Positions 19,985 to 27,262 of a stretch of DNA of 37,529 nt are shown here, in pieces. The notes beneath the pieces are model-generated. The model did not search any database. It worked only from the letters and a program-made list of their open reading frames with translations, and was not told the origin of the DNA. The stretch spans positions 1 through 37,529 of the IMG/VR virus record IMGVR_UViG_3300042691_011070; one strand, 5' to 3'. Numbering within the stretch: position 1 is the stretch's first letter; each line of letters starts with the position of its first letter. The stretch is from a virus. A program made the position numbers and the translations under genes.

Positions 19985-20929
19985 ATGGCAATTAAGTTTA
20001 CCAACAACGCCACCACGACCCTAGCGTCGTCTATAACAGCTTCAGCTACGTCTATACCTCTGTCTGTCGGCACTGGCGCACTATTTCCGGCTGTTACTAC
20101 CGCAAGCGGGGACTACTTCTACGCCACCCTTGTTGACTCGAGCAACAACATCGAAATCGTCAAGGTAACCAATAGGGCGACAGACACGTTGACTGTGGTG
20201 CGAGGTCAGGACGGCACTACAGCTAAAGCTTACATTGGCGGCGACAGATTTGAGTTGAGGCCGACCGCTGCTGCGCTGATAGATCTTGGTGAGGGAATCA
20301 ACATCAGTGACCTTCCCGCTGGTACCACTTTAGGTGGAAGCGCCATCGTAACGCCAGCGGCAACTCAGACGCTCACCAACAAGACCCTGACGTCGCCAAC
20401 TATCACAACCCCTTCCATTAGTAGCCCGAGTCTGACAGGCACTCCGACCGCGCCTACTGCGGCGTCTGGTACGAATACCACGCAGATTGCGAGCACCGCA
20501 TTTGTGGAAGCCGCGCTAGACACGTTGATACCAATCGGCACGAAGATGCTGTTTCAACAGACGGCGGCGCCAACCGGCTGGACGAAAGACACTACGCACA
20601 ACAACAAAGCGCTGCGGGTGGTGTCTGGCGCAGCAAGCTCTGGCGGTACGTTGGCGTTTACATCGGCATTTACATCGCAGGCAGTAGGAGGAACAGTAGG
20701 GGCCACGACACTCACAACGACACAGATTCCAAGCCACACACACACTGCGGGTGCTGCATTTGCAACCAGCGTGGCCGCAAAAGGCGGTACGAATGTTAGG
20801 ACTACTGCCACAACGGGCACCGCTACCGGAGGAACTGGCGGTGGCGGCTCTCACGATCACACTTTTACCGGAGCAGCTATCGATCTCTCCGTTCAGTACG
20901 TTGACGTAATCATCGCCACTAGAAACTAA
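19985..20929 (+). CDS. Tail fibre with His-rich tip
   Basis: The 314-residue protein has an N-terminal domain with DYFYATLVDSSNNIEIVKVT and TLTVVRGQDGTTAKAY, a middle of TLTNKTL..PTI-type triplet repeats (about 120-165), a conserved TAFVEAALD segment and a C-terminal domain with PTGWTKDTTHNNKALRVVSG. The tip contains HTHT and SHDHTF, like metal-binding His clusters in trimeric fibre tips, and ends with the frequent fibre ending SVQYVDVIIATRN. It probably recognises the host surface. Confidence 0.8.
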   Translation: MAIKFTNNATTTLASSITASATSIPLSVGTGALFPAVTTASGDYFYATLVDSSNNIEIVKVTNRATDTLTVVRGQDGTTAKAYIGGDRFELRPTAAALIDLGEGINISDLPAGTTLGGSAIVTPAATQTLTNKTLTSPTITTPSISSPSLTGTPTAPTAASGTNTTQIASTAFVEAALDTLIPIGTKMLFQQTAAPTGWTKDTTHNNKALRVVSGAASSGGTLAFTSAFTSQAVGGTVGATTLTTTQIPSHTHTAGAAFATSVAAKGGTNVRTTATTGTATGGTGGGGSHDHTFTGAAIDLSVQYVDVIIATRN

Positions 20930-20932
20930 TTT

Positions 20933-21223
20933 ATGGAACTAAAGAACGGAAACTACTGCCCTTTAATTAAAAAGGACTGCATCGGCTTGCAGTGCTCGTG
21001 GTTCACCTTGGTGCGAGGGACAAACCCAAACACCGGCAAAGAGGTGGATGAGTATGCATGCGCGATTGCATGGCTTCCAATCCTGCTAATCGAAAACAGT
21101 CAGCAGCAGAGGTCTACGGGCGCCGCTGTGGAGTCCTTTAGAAACGAAATGGTTAAGGCAAACGAAAACTCACAGCAGACACTAATCGCCTTAACAAAGA
21201 ACACAGTATTGGAGATCAAGTAA
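20933..21223 (+). CDS. Conserved phage protein with four Cys
   Basis: The pattern NYCPLIKKDCIGLQCSW (Cys 9, 16 and 21), then EYACAIAWLPILLIEN (Cys 43), is a repeatedly seen phage protein type of unknown role. The four Cys could bind zinc or an iron-sulfur cluster. The C-terminal half is helical (STGAAVESFRNEMVKANENS). It starts 3 nt after the fibre stop. Confidence 0.55.
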   Translation: MELKNGNYCPLIKKDCIGLQCSWFTLVRGTNPNTGKEVDEYACAIAWLPILLIENSQQQRSTGAAVESFRNEMVKANENSQQTLIALTKNTVLEIK

Positions 21224-21522
21224 TGACAGCGCCAATGAGAGCAACGATTATCCCTGCCGACACCTTCTGCTCTGTCGATGGGGTTGGATACGTCGGAGTG
21301 GATATGACGACAGTAAATCCGACTGTGCATGCTGTGCAGTGGTATGGCACCCACGGGGAAGTGGAGAGTCAAGACCCGTTGACCGGCAAGATGGCGAGTA
21401 ACGATGCGATTTCCAGTTTAGATTCTTTTGAGCTTGTTCTGGAATCGTACTGGCAGATCAGAGCTGCAGCTGATGCTGAGCAACAAGCGATGATTGATGA
21501 ACAAACGATCATAGAGGTTTGA
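21223..21522 (+). CDS. Hypothetical tail-region protein, 99 aa
   Basis: I do not recognise a named family. The first 55 residues look beta-rich (VGYVGVDMTTVNPTVHAVQW) and the rest helical (LESYWQIRAAADAEQQAMID). Small proteins like this lie near phage fibres and sometimes act as assembly chaperones. The ATG overlaps the previous stop (TAATG). Confidence 0.5.
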   Translation: MTAPMRATIIPADTFCSVDGVGYVGVDMTTVNPTVHAVQWYGTHGEVESQDPLTGKMASNDAISSLDSFELVLESYWQIRAAADAEQQAMIDEQTIIEV

Positions 21523-21523
21523 T

Positions 21524-22063
21524 ATGGAAGCTAAGGCATACCCAGCGTTTGGCTACGTGCTAGTTCGCTGCAAGATCAATGCAGGGGAAATCATCAACGA
21601 CATATCCGTAGATAACGGCGTGATGACGATCGACGCTGTAAACGAGGATGGAGTTGCGACGATAAAGAACAGCGGGTACGTGTGGCTGCAGATCCTTGGA
21701 CAGCAGACGTATACCGAACAGGCGACAGGCAACGCCACTATTCACTTGCCGGGTTGGTGCAACCTTGTGGATGATATTGCGGCAGGAATGCACAACATTC
21801 ACGTCGATGCGTACAGCGAGCACATCTGCTTAGCAACGCACCTGAACGAACTTCGTAATCCAAAGATGCCGTCGCTGTCGCTTTTCAAGATGGTCGCCGG
21901 AGAGCAGAGGGCTCTGCCGCAAGACACAAAGTTGTATTTGGTCGAAGGCGTTCTTGATATTGCCGGAAGGAAATTCCCCGGCATGAGACAGATCCATTTC
22001 CAATCTGGAGCGAAGACGGTTGTCGCGGACGCCGACTGCATGGGCTTCGTTTTTAACATGTAA
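21524..22063 (+). CDS. Hypothetical beta-rich protein, 179 aa
   Basis: The protein is probably a beta sandwich: YVLVRCKINAGEIINDISVD, then IHLPGWCNLVDDIAAGMHNI and LYLVEGVLDIAGRKF. The last part (KMVAGEQRALPQDTKLYLVE) reads like a cupin-type barrel without its metal His residues. It lies between fibre genes and the oxygenase-desaturase cluster and could belong to either. Function unknown. Confidence 0.5.
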   Translation: MEAKAYPAFGYVLVRCKINAGEIINDISVDNGVMTIDAVNEDGVATIKNSGYVWLQILGQQTYTEQATGNATIHLPGWCNLVDDIAAGMHNIHVDAYSEHICLATHLNELRNPKMPSLSLFKMVAGEQRALPQDTKLYLVEGVLDIAGRKFPGMRQIHFQSGAKTVVADADCMGFVFNM

Positions 22064-22071
22064 GGAGTGCC

Positions 22072-22608
22072 ATGTTCGCGCCGTTCCCTCTTAATATCGA
22101 CACTAAGGATGTTTTCTTGGCTGTTGAGCAACTGTTTTGCAACGGTGAGTACATGAAACAGCAGAAGTACGGCGTTGCGCTTCTGAGACAGAAGTCGTTC
22201 ACATCTGTTCCAAACCGCGTGTACGACACCAAAGAGGAAGATGAGAAACGAGTCATTGCGCAGCTCCCGGATAAACTACTAGAGATCGAGGTCCCTCGGC
22301 TTTGGGTGCTGAACATTCAGGCCACCCATGACGAAAAGGTAATGCTTGCTCCGCATACTGATATTGGGCGAGTCACCACTGTCAACTTCTACAGCAACAC
22401 GAACGGAGAACGCACCTGCTTCTACGAGTATGGTGCGGGCGGTTCAATCAAAGAGATAGGTAGCTTTGTTGCCAAGGATGGAGAAGCATGGGTTCTTGAT
22501 GTGAGTAAGCCTCATGGGGTAGAGCTAATACCCGGGAAAACGCGTCGAGTTCTGTCTCTTTCATTTCTCACAACTCCTTACGAGCGCGTGATGGAAGCGC
22601 TTTCATGA
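22072..22608 (+). CDS. 2OG-Fe(II) oxygenase-like protein (first of two)
   Basis: The double-stranded beta-helix core shows a plausible Fe(II) and 2-oxoglutarate triad: HTD (H95, D97) in LAPHTDIGRVTTVNFYSN, distal H148 in VSKPHGVELI, and an Arg at 158-159 before LSLSF for the 2OG carboxylate. Such enzymes hydroxylate or demethylate proteins, nucleic acids or small molecules. AAGGAG precedes the ATG. It is directly coupled (TCATGATG) to the desaturase gene, which suggests related substrates or joint regulation. Length 178 is small but normal for phage members. The substrate is unknown. Confidence 0.75.
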   Translation: MFAPFPLNIDTKDVFLAVEQLFCNGEYMKQQKYGVALLRQKSFTSVPNRVYDTKEEDEKRVIAQLPDKLLEIEVPRLWVLNIQATHDEKVMLAPHTDIGRVTTVNFYSNTNGERTCFYEYGAGGSIKEIGSFVAKDGEAWVLDVSKPHGVELIPGKTRRVLSLSFLTTPYERVMEALS

Positions 22609-23372
22609 TGCGATTGTCGGAGTTTACGAAGCTGCGCCTCACTATGTTGATGGTGCATATCGCCGCAGTCTTCGGGGTGGTTCTGCTTTGGGATCCAAAG
22701 TGGCTGTTGTTAAGTGCCGCGTGCAGCGTTCTTTTTCTTTGGGTCGGGCAGGAGATGTACTGCCACCGTTATCTGTGCCACAGGTCGTTCAAGATGCCAT
22801 TGTGGGCGCAAAGACTGTGCGCTGTTCTATCGATATACAACTTGTACGGAAACCCGATCGGGATTGCGGCAACGCACACTACACACCACAAGTACTCTGA
22901 CACGGACCGCGACCCGCATCCTTCTTCCACCCCTTGGCAATCGTGGTTCTGGGTATCGAAGAACTTTGGAAAGTCGATTGACCAAGGGACGGCAAAGCGC
23001 CTAATGCAGGATCCTTGGTTGAACTTCATGGCGCGGCACTACCTTAAAATCTACCTGAGCACTCTGTTCGTGATAGGTCTGGTTAGCCTGAAAGCGCTAG
23101 TGTACGGGCTGCTCGTTACGCATGTGTACGCCTTTTTTGCAAACGGGCTGGTGACTGTTTTTTGCCACGGCAAAGGCTACAGAACGCATGACACGCGAGA
23201 CACCTCAACCAACAACCATTGGGTGAACTTGATGCTGGGGTGGAATGGGGTCGCGTTCCACAACAACCATCACGCAAAGCCTACGCGGTTCACAACCTCA
23301 GAGAGTCGGAGTGAGGTCGATTTGATCGGTGTAATTATTCGGGTTCTGTTTGCCAAAGAAAAGGCGTTATGA
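22605..23372 (+). CDS. Fatty acid desaturase
   Basis: This is an integral-membrane di-iron desaturase of the acyl-CoA / acyl-lipid delta-9 type, which introduces a double bond into an acyl chain using O2 and electrons. The three His boxes are present: HRYLCH (54-59), HTTHH (91-95, within HTTHHKYSDTDRDPH) and HNNHH (219-223). NNH at 203-205 lies before box 3, as in stearoyl-CoA desaturases. Hydrophobic segments lie at about 11-29, 32-48 and 150-185. At 255 residues it is short but has the complete catalytic set. Start and stop overlap the flanking oxygenase genes. A desaturase in a podovirus tail/lysis region is unusual. No ferredoxin or cytochrome b5 domain is present, so host electron donors would be needed. 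Confidence 0.9.
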   Translation: MMRLSEFTKLRLTMLMVHIAAVFGVVLLWDPKWLLLSAACSVLFLWVGQEMYCHRYLCHRSFKMPLWAQRLCAVLSIYNLYGNPIGIAATHTTHHKYSDTDRDPHPSSTPWQSWFWVSKNFGKSIDQGTAKRLMQDPWLNFMARHYLKIYLSTLFVIGLVSLKALVYGLLVTHVYAFFANGLVTVFCHGKGYRTHDTRDTSTNNHWVNLMLGWNGVAFHNNHHAKPTRFTTSESRSEVDLIGVIIRVLFAKEKAL

Positions 23373-24061
23373 AGTGCTCATTAAACTACATGTTTCCGAC
23401 TGCAGTAGGCAGTTTTGAAAGCGACAACCACAAAGAGTACAAGCGAATTTTTATGGATCGCCTCCCTGAGCATTGCATTCATCATGAGGGTGGCGGGCTA
23501 ATTGCCGGGGAAAGTAGCGGTAAGGTTTATGTGCACACTGACTCAGAGTTAGAAGGACTCTTCCGTTTTATTTCTGCTGGTGTCGCGGCGTACCTTGATC
23601 AGCTTGCGTTCGACCGCTCAAGAGTTGATATCAACATCGTCAAGACTTGGGTCAGCGCAACAAACAACAACACCGTTACTCCAGTGCATGCACACGCCAC
23701 AAGTCACTTGTCGTTTGTGTACTACATGAACATGCCCAAAGAGGCAGACGCCATAGCGTTCCAGATTCCAGCGTCGCCAAATGAGCCATTCTATGGAGCG
23801 TTTGGAGCATCAACACCGAGGCAGCGCTCATTGGTGCTGGATAGGAATGCGCTAAACGCGAACCAGTCTGTGCTAACGGTAGAAGAGGGGCAGCTGCTTG
23901 TGTTCCCAAGTCACTTGATGCACGGCACAGTGAAATTGGGCGACATGGGTGATGAGACAAGAATCTCGCTGGCAGGGGATGTTTTGTTAGTGTTCAACGA
24001 GGAGGCCCCGAACTATGCGACCGGTGTGTTCGACCCGCGAACATGGAGAGTGTTTAACTAG
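23369..24061 (+). CDS. 2OG-Fe(II) oxygenase (second of two)
   Basis: The pattern TPVHAHATSHLSFVYYMNMP (H107, H109, H113) and later GQLLVFPSHLMHGT (H182, H185), then DETRISLAGDV (R198), fits the 2OG-Fe(II) oxygenase family common in marine and freshwater phages. In that family HxH.....LS.VYY begins the core and an H / R.S pair ends it. The exact iron ligands need alignment. Its ATG overlaps the desaturase stop (ATGA). Substrate unknown; an acyl-chain, lipid or fibre-protein target would suit the context, but this is inference. Confidence 0.8.
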   Translation: MKCSLNYMFPTAVGSFESDNHKEYKRIFMDRLPEHCIHHEGGGLIAGESSGKVYVHTDSELEGLFRFISAGVAAYLDQLAFDRSRVDINIVKTWVSATNNNTVTPVHAHATSHLSFVYYMNMPKEADAIAFQIPASPNEPFYGAFGASTPRQRSLVLDRNALNANQSVLTVEEGQLLVFPSHLMHGTVKLGDMGDETRISLAGDVLLVFNEEAPNYATGVFDPRTWRVFN

Positions 24062-24080
24062 AGAAACGGGGGTTGTATGA

Positions 24081-24638
24081 ATGGAGCCAATATCAACAAT
24101 CGCCGCTGTATTCGCTGGGGCACAGGCTGCGGTTGAAGGCGTAAAGAAAGCTGTAGCCCTAGGCAAAGAGATCCGCGACGTCTATCAAGAGATTAGCGTC
24201 TTCTTCCAAGCTCAAGGGAAGATCGAAGCAGAGGCAAAGAAGCAAGAGTTCGAAAAGGCAGTTGCTCCCATCGAGAGAAAGCGGTCGGCCACGCAACGTG
24301 CGCTAGACATTGTTTTCATGCGACGTGAAATGCAGCGCATGGAGACAGAGCTTCGAGAGATGCTCATCTATCAGTTTAGTGAGGCAGGTCTTTACGCAGA
24401 GATGTGCCAAGAGAGGGACCGCATCATCGCTGAGGAGCGAGCTGAACAGGAAGAAGAGCAACGTAAAATCAACGAAGCAATCCTCGAAGAGAAGCGACGT
24501 CTGAGAACGATACAAAAAGAGAAGCAAGAAAGGATGGACGCCATCATCAATTCGGCGGCTGTTTTCGTGGGCGCGAGTATTAGCATAGCTATTATCTGCG
24601 GGATCATTTGGATGTTTCAACAGGGGGGCAGGTTATGA
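24081..24638 (+). CDS. Coiled-coil protein with C-terminal TM
   Basis: The N-terminus (PISTIAAVFAGAQAAVEGVK) is an amphipathic helix, residues about 45-150 are a long charged coiled coil (MRREMQRMETELREMLIYQF; RAEQEEEQRKINEAILEEKR), and residues about 156-178 form a membrane anchor (AAVFVGASISIAIICGIIWM). The ATG follows GGGGG by 7-8 nt. It precedes the holin with an overlapping stop, so it may take part in lysis control or in a membrane-linked virion assembly step. Family not recognised with certainty. Confidence 0.55.
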   Translation: MEPISTIAAVFAGAQAAVEGVKKAVALGKEIRDVYQEISVFFQAQGKIEAEAKKQEFEKAVAPIERKRSATQRALDIVFMRREMQRMETELREMLIYQFSEAGLYAEMCQERDRIIAEERAEQEEEQRKINEAILEEKRRLRTIQKEKQERMDAIINSAAVFVGASISIAIICGIIWMFQQGGRL

Positions 24639-24940
24639 GGCTGCGCACTAAGCAAGACTGGATGCAACAGAAATGGCGCCCGATGATGGCGATCACATAC
24701 ATGGTCATTAACATCTGCGACTTCATCCTATTCCCTGTGTTGTGGACTCTGGTGCAATTCGGTGAGATTGAGTCAGCTAACGATGCGTTCCGCCAATGGG
24801 CTCCCATGACGTTGCAGGGCGGTGGCTTTATACACATTGCATTCATGGCAATCCTCGGAATCTCTGCTTGGACTCGTGGGCAAGAAAAAATCGAGGCAAT
24901 CAAGCAGGGAAAGACTGATGCTGAATCTTCAGACGATTAA
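24635..24940 (+). CDS. Holin-like protein (3-TM type)
   Basis: The 101-residue protein has hydrophobic segments at about 18-40 (MMAITYMVINICDFILFPVL, then WTLVQF) and 60-80 (GGGFIHIAFMAILGISAW), with charged ends (EKIEAIKQGKTDAES). The KWRPMM.ITYMVIN and LTLQGGGF-like patterns match phage holins of the 3-TM / GTA type, which permeabilise the inner membrane at lysis. It overlaps the Rz gene and precedes the endolysin. I used the ATG after GGGGGGC rather than an upstream TTG. Confidence 0.75.
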   Translation: MRLRTKQDWMQQKWRPMMAITYMVINICDFILFPVLWTLVQFGEIESANDAFRQWAPMTLQGGGFIHIAFMAILGISAWTRGQEKIEAIKQGKTDAESSDD

Positions 24941-25409
24941 ATGGATATTGATAGGGCTGGTTGTGGCTGCGGCATTTGGCGCGGGGTGGAGCTGGAACGG
25001 CGCCCGTCTTCAGGCTGCATGGGATGCGGAGAAGGCAGAGCTAAATGCAAAGGCTGTGGAGTCTGTTCAGGTTGCAATGAATCAGGCGCTCGAGGCGGAG
25101 CGAGATGCAGCAAAACAGATTGCAGCGACGTCAGCCAAGTATCAAAAAGCTCTCAAGGAGAAACAGAATGAAGAAGCTGCTGCTATTGAGCGTTCTCGCA
25201 ATGGCGGGTTGTACATCAACGCCAAGTGTCCGAGTGGTGGAAACGGTGTGTCCGAAACCTCCACCTCCTCCAGCGGACGTGATGGTGAAACGCGAGTCGA
25301 ACTTCCTCGAGCGGATGGAGAGTTTCTTATCAGGCTCGCCGCAGAAGCCGATCGCGTCACCGAGCAACTGAATTCTTGTCAACAACTCCTCGAACAGCAA
25401 TCTAAATGA
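24918..25409 (+). CDS. Rz: i-spanin (Rz-like)
   Basis: The inner-membrane spanin has an N-terminal anchor (IKWILIGLVVAAAFGAGWSW, about 6-25) and a periplasmic coiled coil (about 30-100: AAWDAEKAELNAKAVESVQV onward). Its C-terminus is helical and ends NSCQQLLEQQSK. With the o-spanin it fuses inner and outer membranes at lysis. The start is the ATG within the holin gene's end; an upstream in-frame start at 24822 lies deep inside the holin gene. The o-spanin gene is nested inside in another frame, as in lambda. Length 163. Confidence 0.85.
   Translation: MLNLQTIKWILIGLVVAAAFGAGWSWNGARLQAAWDAEKAELNAKAVESVQVAMNQALEAERDAAKQIAATSAKYQKALKEKQNEEAAAIERSRNGGLYINAKCPSGGNGVSETSTSSSGRDGETRVELPRADGEFLIRLAAEADRVTEQLNSCQQLLEQQSK
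25168..25371 (+). CDS. Rz1: o-spanin lipoprotein (Rz1-like), nested in Rz
   Basis: The frame embedded in Rz begins MKKLLLLSVLAMAGC, a lipoprotein signal with lipobox AMAGC (Cys15 is the lipidation site). A Pro-rich segment PKPPPPPADV follows, as in other Rz1 proteins. AAGGAG precedes the ATG. The mature part is 53 residues. It anchors in the outer membrane and pairs with Rz. Nesting, lipobox and Pro tract together make the call firm. Confidence 0.88.
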   Translation: MKKLLLLSVLAMAGCTSTPSVRVVETVCPKPPPPPADVMVKRESNFLERMESFLSGSPQKPIASPSN

Positions 25410-25825
25410 TCAACTCCAGAGACATTAAAGAACTCCTTCCGGTTGTGCGTGAGAAGGTTGAAAAGTTCCAGCAGTTGTGCAAAGAGAACAACATCGATCT
25501 ATTGATCACTTCAACCTTCCGGGACGCTGAGAGCCAGAACGCGCTCTACGCTCAAGGCCGTACAGCCCCGGGGAAAATTGTCACAAACGCCAAAGCTGGG
25601 CAGTCATGGCACAACCATCGGTGCGCTATTGATGTAGTCCCACTCGTCAACGGTAAGGCCAACTGGAACACCAAAGACCCGGTGTGGAAAAAGCTAGGTG
25701 AGTTGGGCAAACAAGCTGGGCTGGAGTGGGCGGGTGAATGGAAGAAGTTCAAGGAGATGGCGCACTTCCAGTACACAGGTGGGCTGACATTGGCACAGCT
25801 TCAGGCTGGCGGAAAGGTTGCGTGA
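25406..25825 (+). CDS. Endolysin, M15-family peptidase
   Basis: The 139-residue protein belongs to the VanY/M15 peptidases, which cut peptide cross-links of peptidoglycan (L-Ala-D-Glu or D-Ala-type bonds). Motifs: STFRDAESQNALYAQGRT, SWHNHRCAIDVVP with Zn ligands H69 and D76, and EMAHFQY with E117 (catalytic) and H120 (Zn). No signal peptide, so release depends on the holin. Both ends overlap neighbours (ATGA and TGATG). Confidence 0.9.
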   Translation: MINSRDIKELLPVVREKVEKFQQLCKENNIDLLITSTFRDAESQNALYAQGRTAPGKIVTNAKAGQSWHNHRCAIDVVPLVNGKANWNTKDPVWKKLGELGKQAGLEWAGEWKKFKEMAHFQYTGGLTLAQLQAGGKVA

Positions 25826-26067
25826 TGAGCGAGGAAATTCACCGCGACCTTGGTAAGCATGACGCCCAGATCGAGGCGCTCAAAGAGCAGGTCAATCACC
25901 TACACGAAGACATGAAGCTGGTGATGGAGCAGTTGTCCAGCATTCAGCAAACACTATCAGAAGCTAAAGGCGGATGGAGGGCTCTCCTGTGGATAAGCGG
26001 ACTATCAGCAACAATCGGCGGAGTGGTAGTAAAGATCGCGATGTGGATACAAGCAGTGCCTCGATAG
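25825..26067 (+). CDS. Small coiled-coil protein with C-terminal TM, lysis-associated
   Basis: The 80-residue product has a coiled coil (HDAQIEALKEQVNHLHEDMK) and a C-terminal hydrophobic segment (ALLWISGLSATIGGVVVKIA, about 54-73). The ATG overlaps the endolysin stop (TGATG). By size, topology and place it could be an antiholin or second holin. The open frame extends upstream, but those extra codons lie in the endolysin gene. Confidence 0.55.
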   Translation: MSEEIHRDLGKHDAQIEALKEQVNHLHEDMKLVMEQLSSIQQTLSEAKGGWRALLWISGLSATIGGVVVKIAMWIQAVPR

Positions 26068-26333
26068 ACACTTCAGCGATCGTGCTAGTGGAATGGCTTG
26101 ATGCTGAGCACGAGTTTGGTTGGCAGGATGGCAACGACTTGAGTGAGGAAGAGCCTGTATTGAATTGCTTCACTGTTGGGTGGCTGATGAAAAAGACCAA
26201 GACTCACGTGAAGGTATGCCAGACGGTATCGCCAGAGAATCATGCGCAGACTCTGGTAATCCCCAAAGGGATGATCGTCTCAATCACTGTTTTGCAACAA
26301 CCACAAAAACGTTATGTCACAACACATAAGTGA
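25974..26333 (+). CDS. Hypothetical phage protein, VEWLDAE type
   Basis: The conserved-looking core runs VLVEWLDAEHEFGWQDGNDL, then CFTVGWLMKKTKTHVKVCQT and IPKGMIVSITVL. Small phage proteins with this W.D / TVG / IPKG pattern are common next to structural or lysis genes, without known function. The exact start is uncertain: the ATG at 25974 or the GTG at 25989 (after GGAGGG) both lie in the previous gene's end, and the first 30 residues look unlike the folded core. Confidence 0.55.
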   Translation: MEGSPVDKRTISNNRRSGSKDRDVDTSSASIDTSAIVLVEWLDAEHEFGWQDGNDLSEEEPVLNCFTVGWLMKKTKTHVKVCQTVSPENHAQTLVIPKGMIVSITVLQQPQKRYVTTHK

Positions 26334-27252
26334 AGATGAGTTCATGCAGGTATGGACAAAGTTGAAGTCGGCGAAGAAAGTTGCCGATCACTTTGGCCTG
26401 AATGTGCGGACAGTACATAGACGAAGAAAGAGTATGGAGTCTAAGCATCAAACTGTACTTCGTTCTAATGATGTGAGATCGCCAACGTTTCTGATTCGAG
26501 AACACTCCCCCCGCGTTGATTGTGAGATGCAAAACGGAGTGATTGTTGTCGGATCCGACGCGCATTATTGGCCCGGGGTTATTAGTACAGCGCATAAGGC
26601 ATTTGTGCAGGTAATTAAAGAGCTGAAACCAAACCTCGTCGTCATGAACGGGGACCTGTTTGATGGCGCCAGTGTGAGTAGGTGGCCGAAATCTTCTTGG
26701 GGCGCGGTGCCAACAGTCAAGCAAGAGCTGGAGGCTGTGTCCGATCGACTACATGAGATACGGCAAGTAGCTGGTAACGCAAAGATGTGGTGGTGCTTAG
26801 GCAACCACGATATGCGGTTCGAAGCGAAGCTTGCTAATTCGGTACCAGAGTTCGAAGGAGTGCATGGGTTCTGTCTCAAGGACCACTTCCCGGGATGGAA
26901 TATAAGCATCAGCTTGTTCGTAAACCAGAGCTTGATGATCAAGCACCGTTTTAGGAATGGTACCCACGCCACTTGGAATAACACTCTGCATAGCGGTGTG
27001 TCCATCTGTACAGGGCACCTACATCGGCTGCAGGCGACCATTCTTTCTGACTATAGCGGCACCCGATGGGGGATCGACTGCGGGACGCTAGGGGAAACTG
27101 ACGGCGCCCACATGAGCTACGGTGAAGACAACCCAACAAATCACTGCTCCGGTTTTACTGTTCTGACAATAGTAGATGGCGAACTCATACATCCGGAATT
27201 CTGTTCAGTACACGGAGAGAAAGCGTTCTTCCGTGGGAAACAAATTGTCTAA
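26314..27252 (+). CDS. HTH-calcineurin-like phosphoesterase
   Basis: Residues about 14-40 (LKSAKKVADHFGLNVRTVHR) form a helix-turn-helix like that of resolvase/terminase-type regulators. From about 75 on it is a calcineurin-like metallophosphoesterase: DAH (D82, H84), GD with D114, GNHD (163-166), H218 and GHLH (H235, H237). The two-metal site is complete. Phage members of this fusion occur near ejection genes; a DNA-linked phosphodiesterase or nuclease role is suggested. It overlaps the preceding gene by 20 nt. No clear ribosome binding site at this ATG. Confidence 0.8.
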   Translation: MSQHISEDEFMQVWTKLKSAKKVADHFGLNVRTVHRRRKSMESKHQTVLRSNDVRSPTFLIREHSPRVDCEMQNGVIVVGSDAHYWPGVISTAHKAFVQVIKELKPNLVVMNGDLFDGASVSRWPKSSWGAVPTVKQELEAVSDRLHEIRQVAGNAKMWWCLGNHDMRFEAKLANSVPEFEGVHGFCLKDHFPGWNISISLFVNQSLMIKHRFRNGTHATWNNTLHSGVSICTGHLHRLQATILSDYSGTRWGIDCGTLGETDGAHMSYGEDNPTNHCSGFTVLTIVDGELIHPEFCSVHGEKAFFRGKQIV

Positions 27253-27262
27253 GAGGAAATAG

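Noticed and set aside
18440-20929. Diversity-generating retroelement acting on the fibre genes, as in BPP-1-like phages
   Set aside because: No reverse transcriptase, template repeat or variable repeat found in the window.
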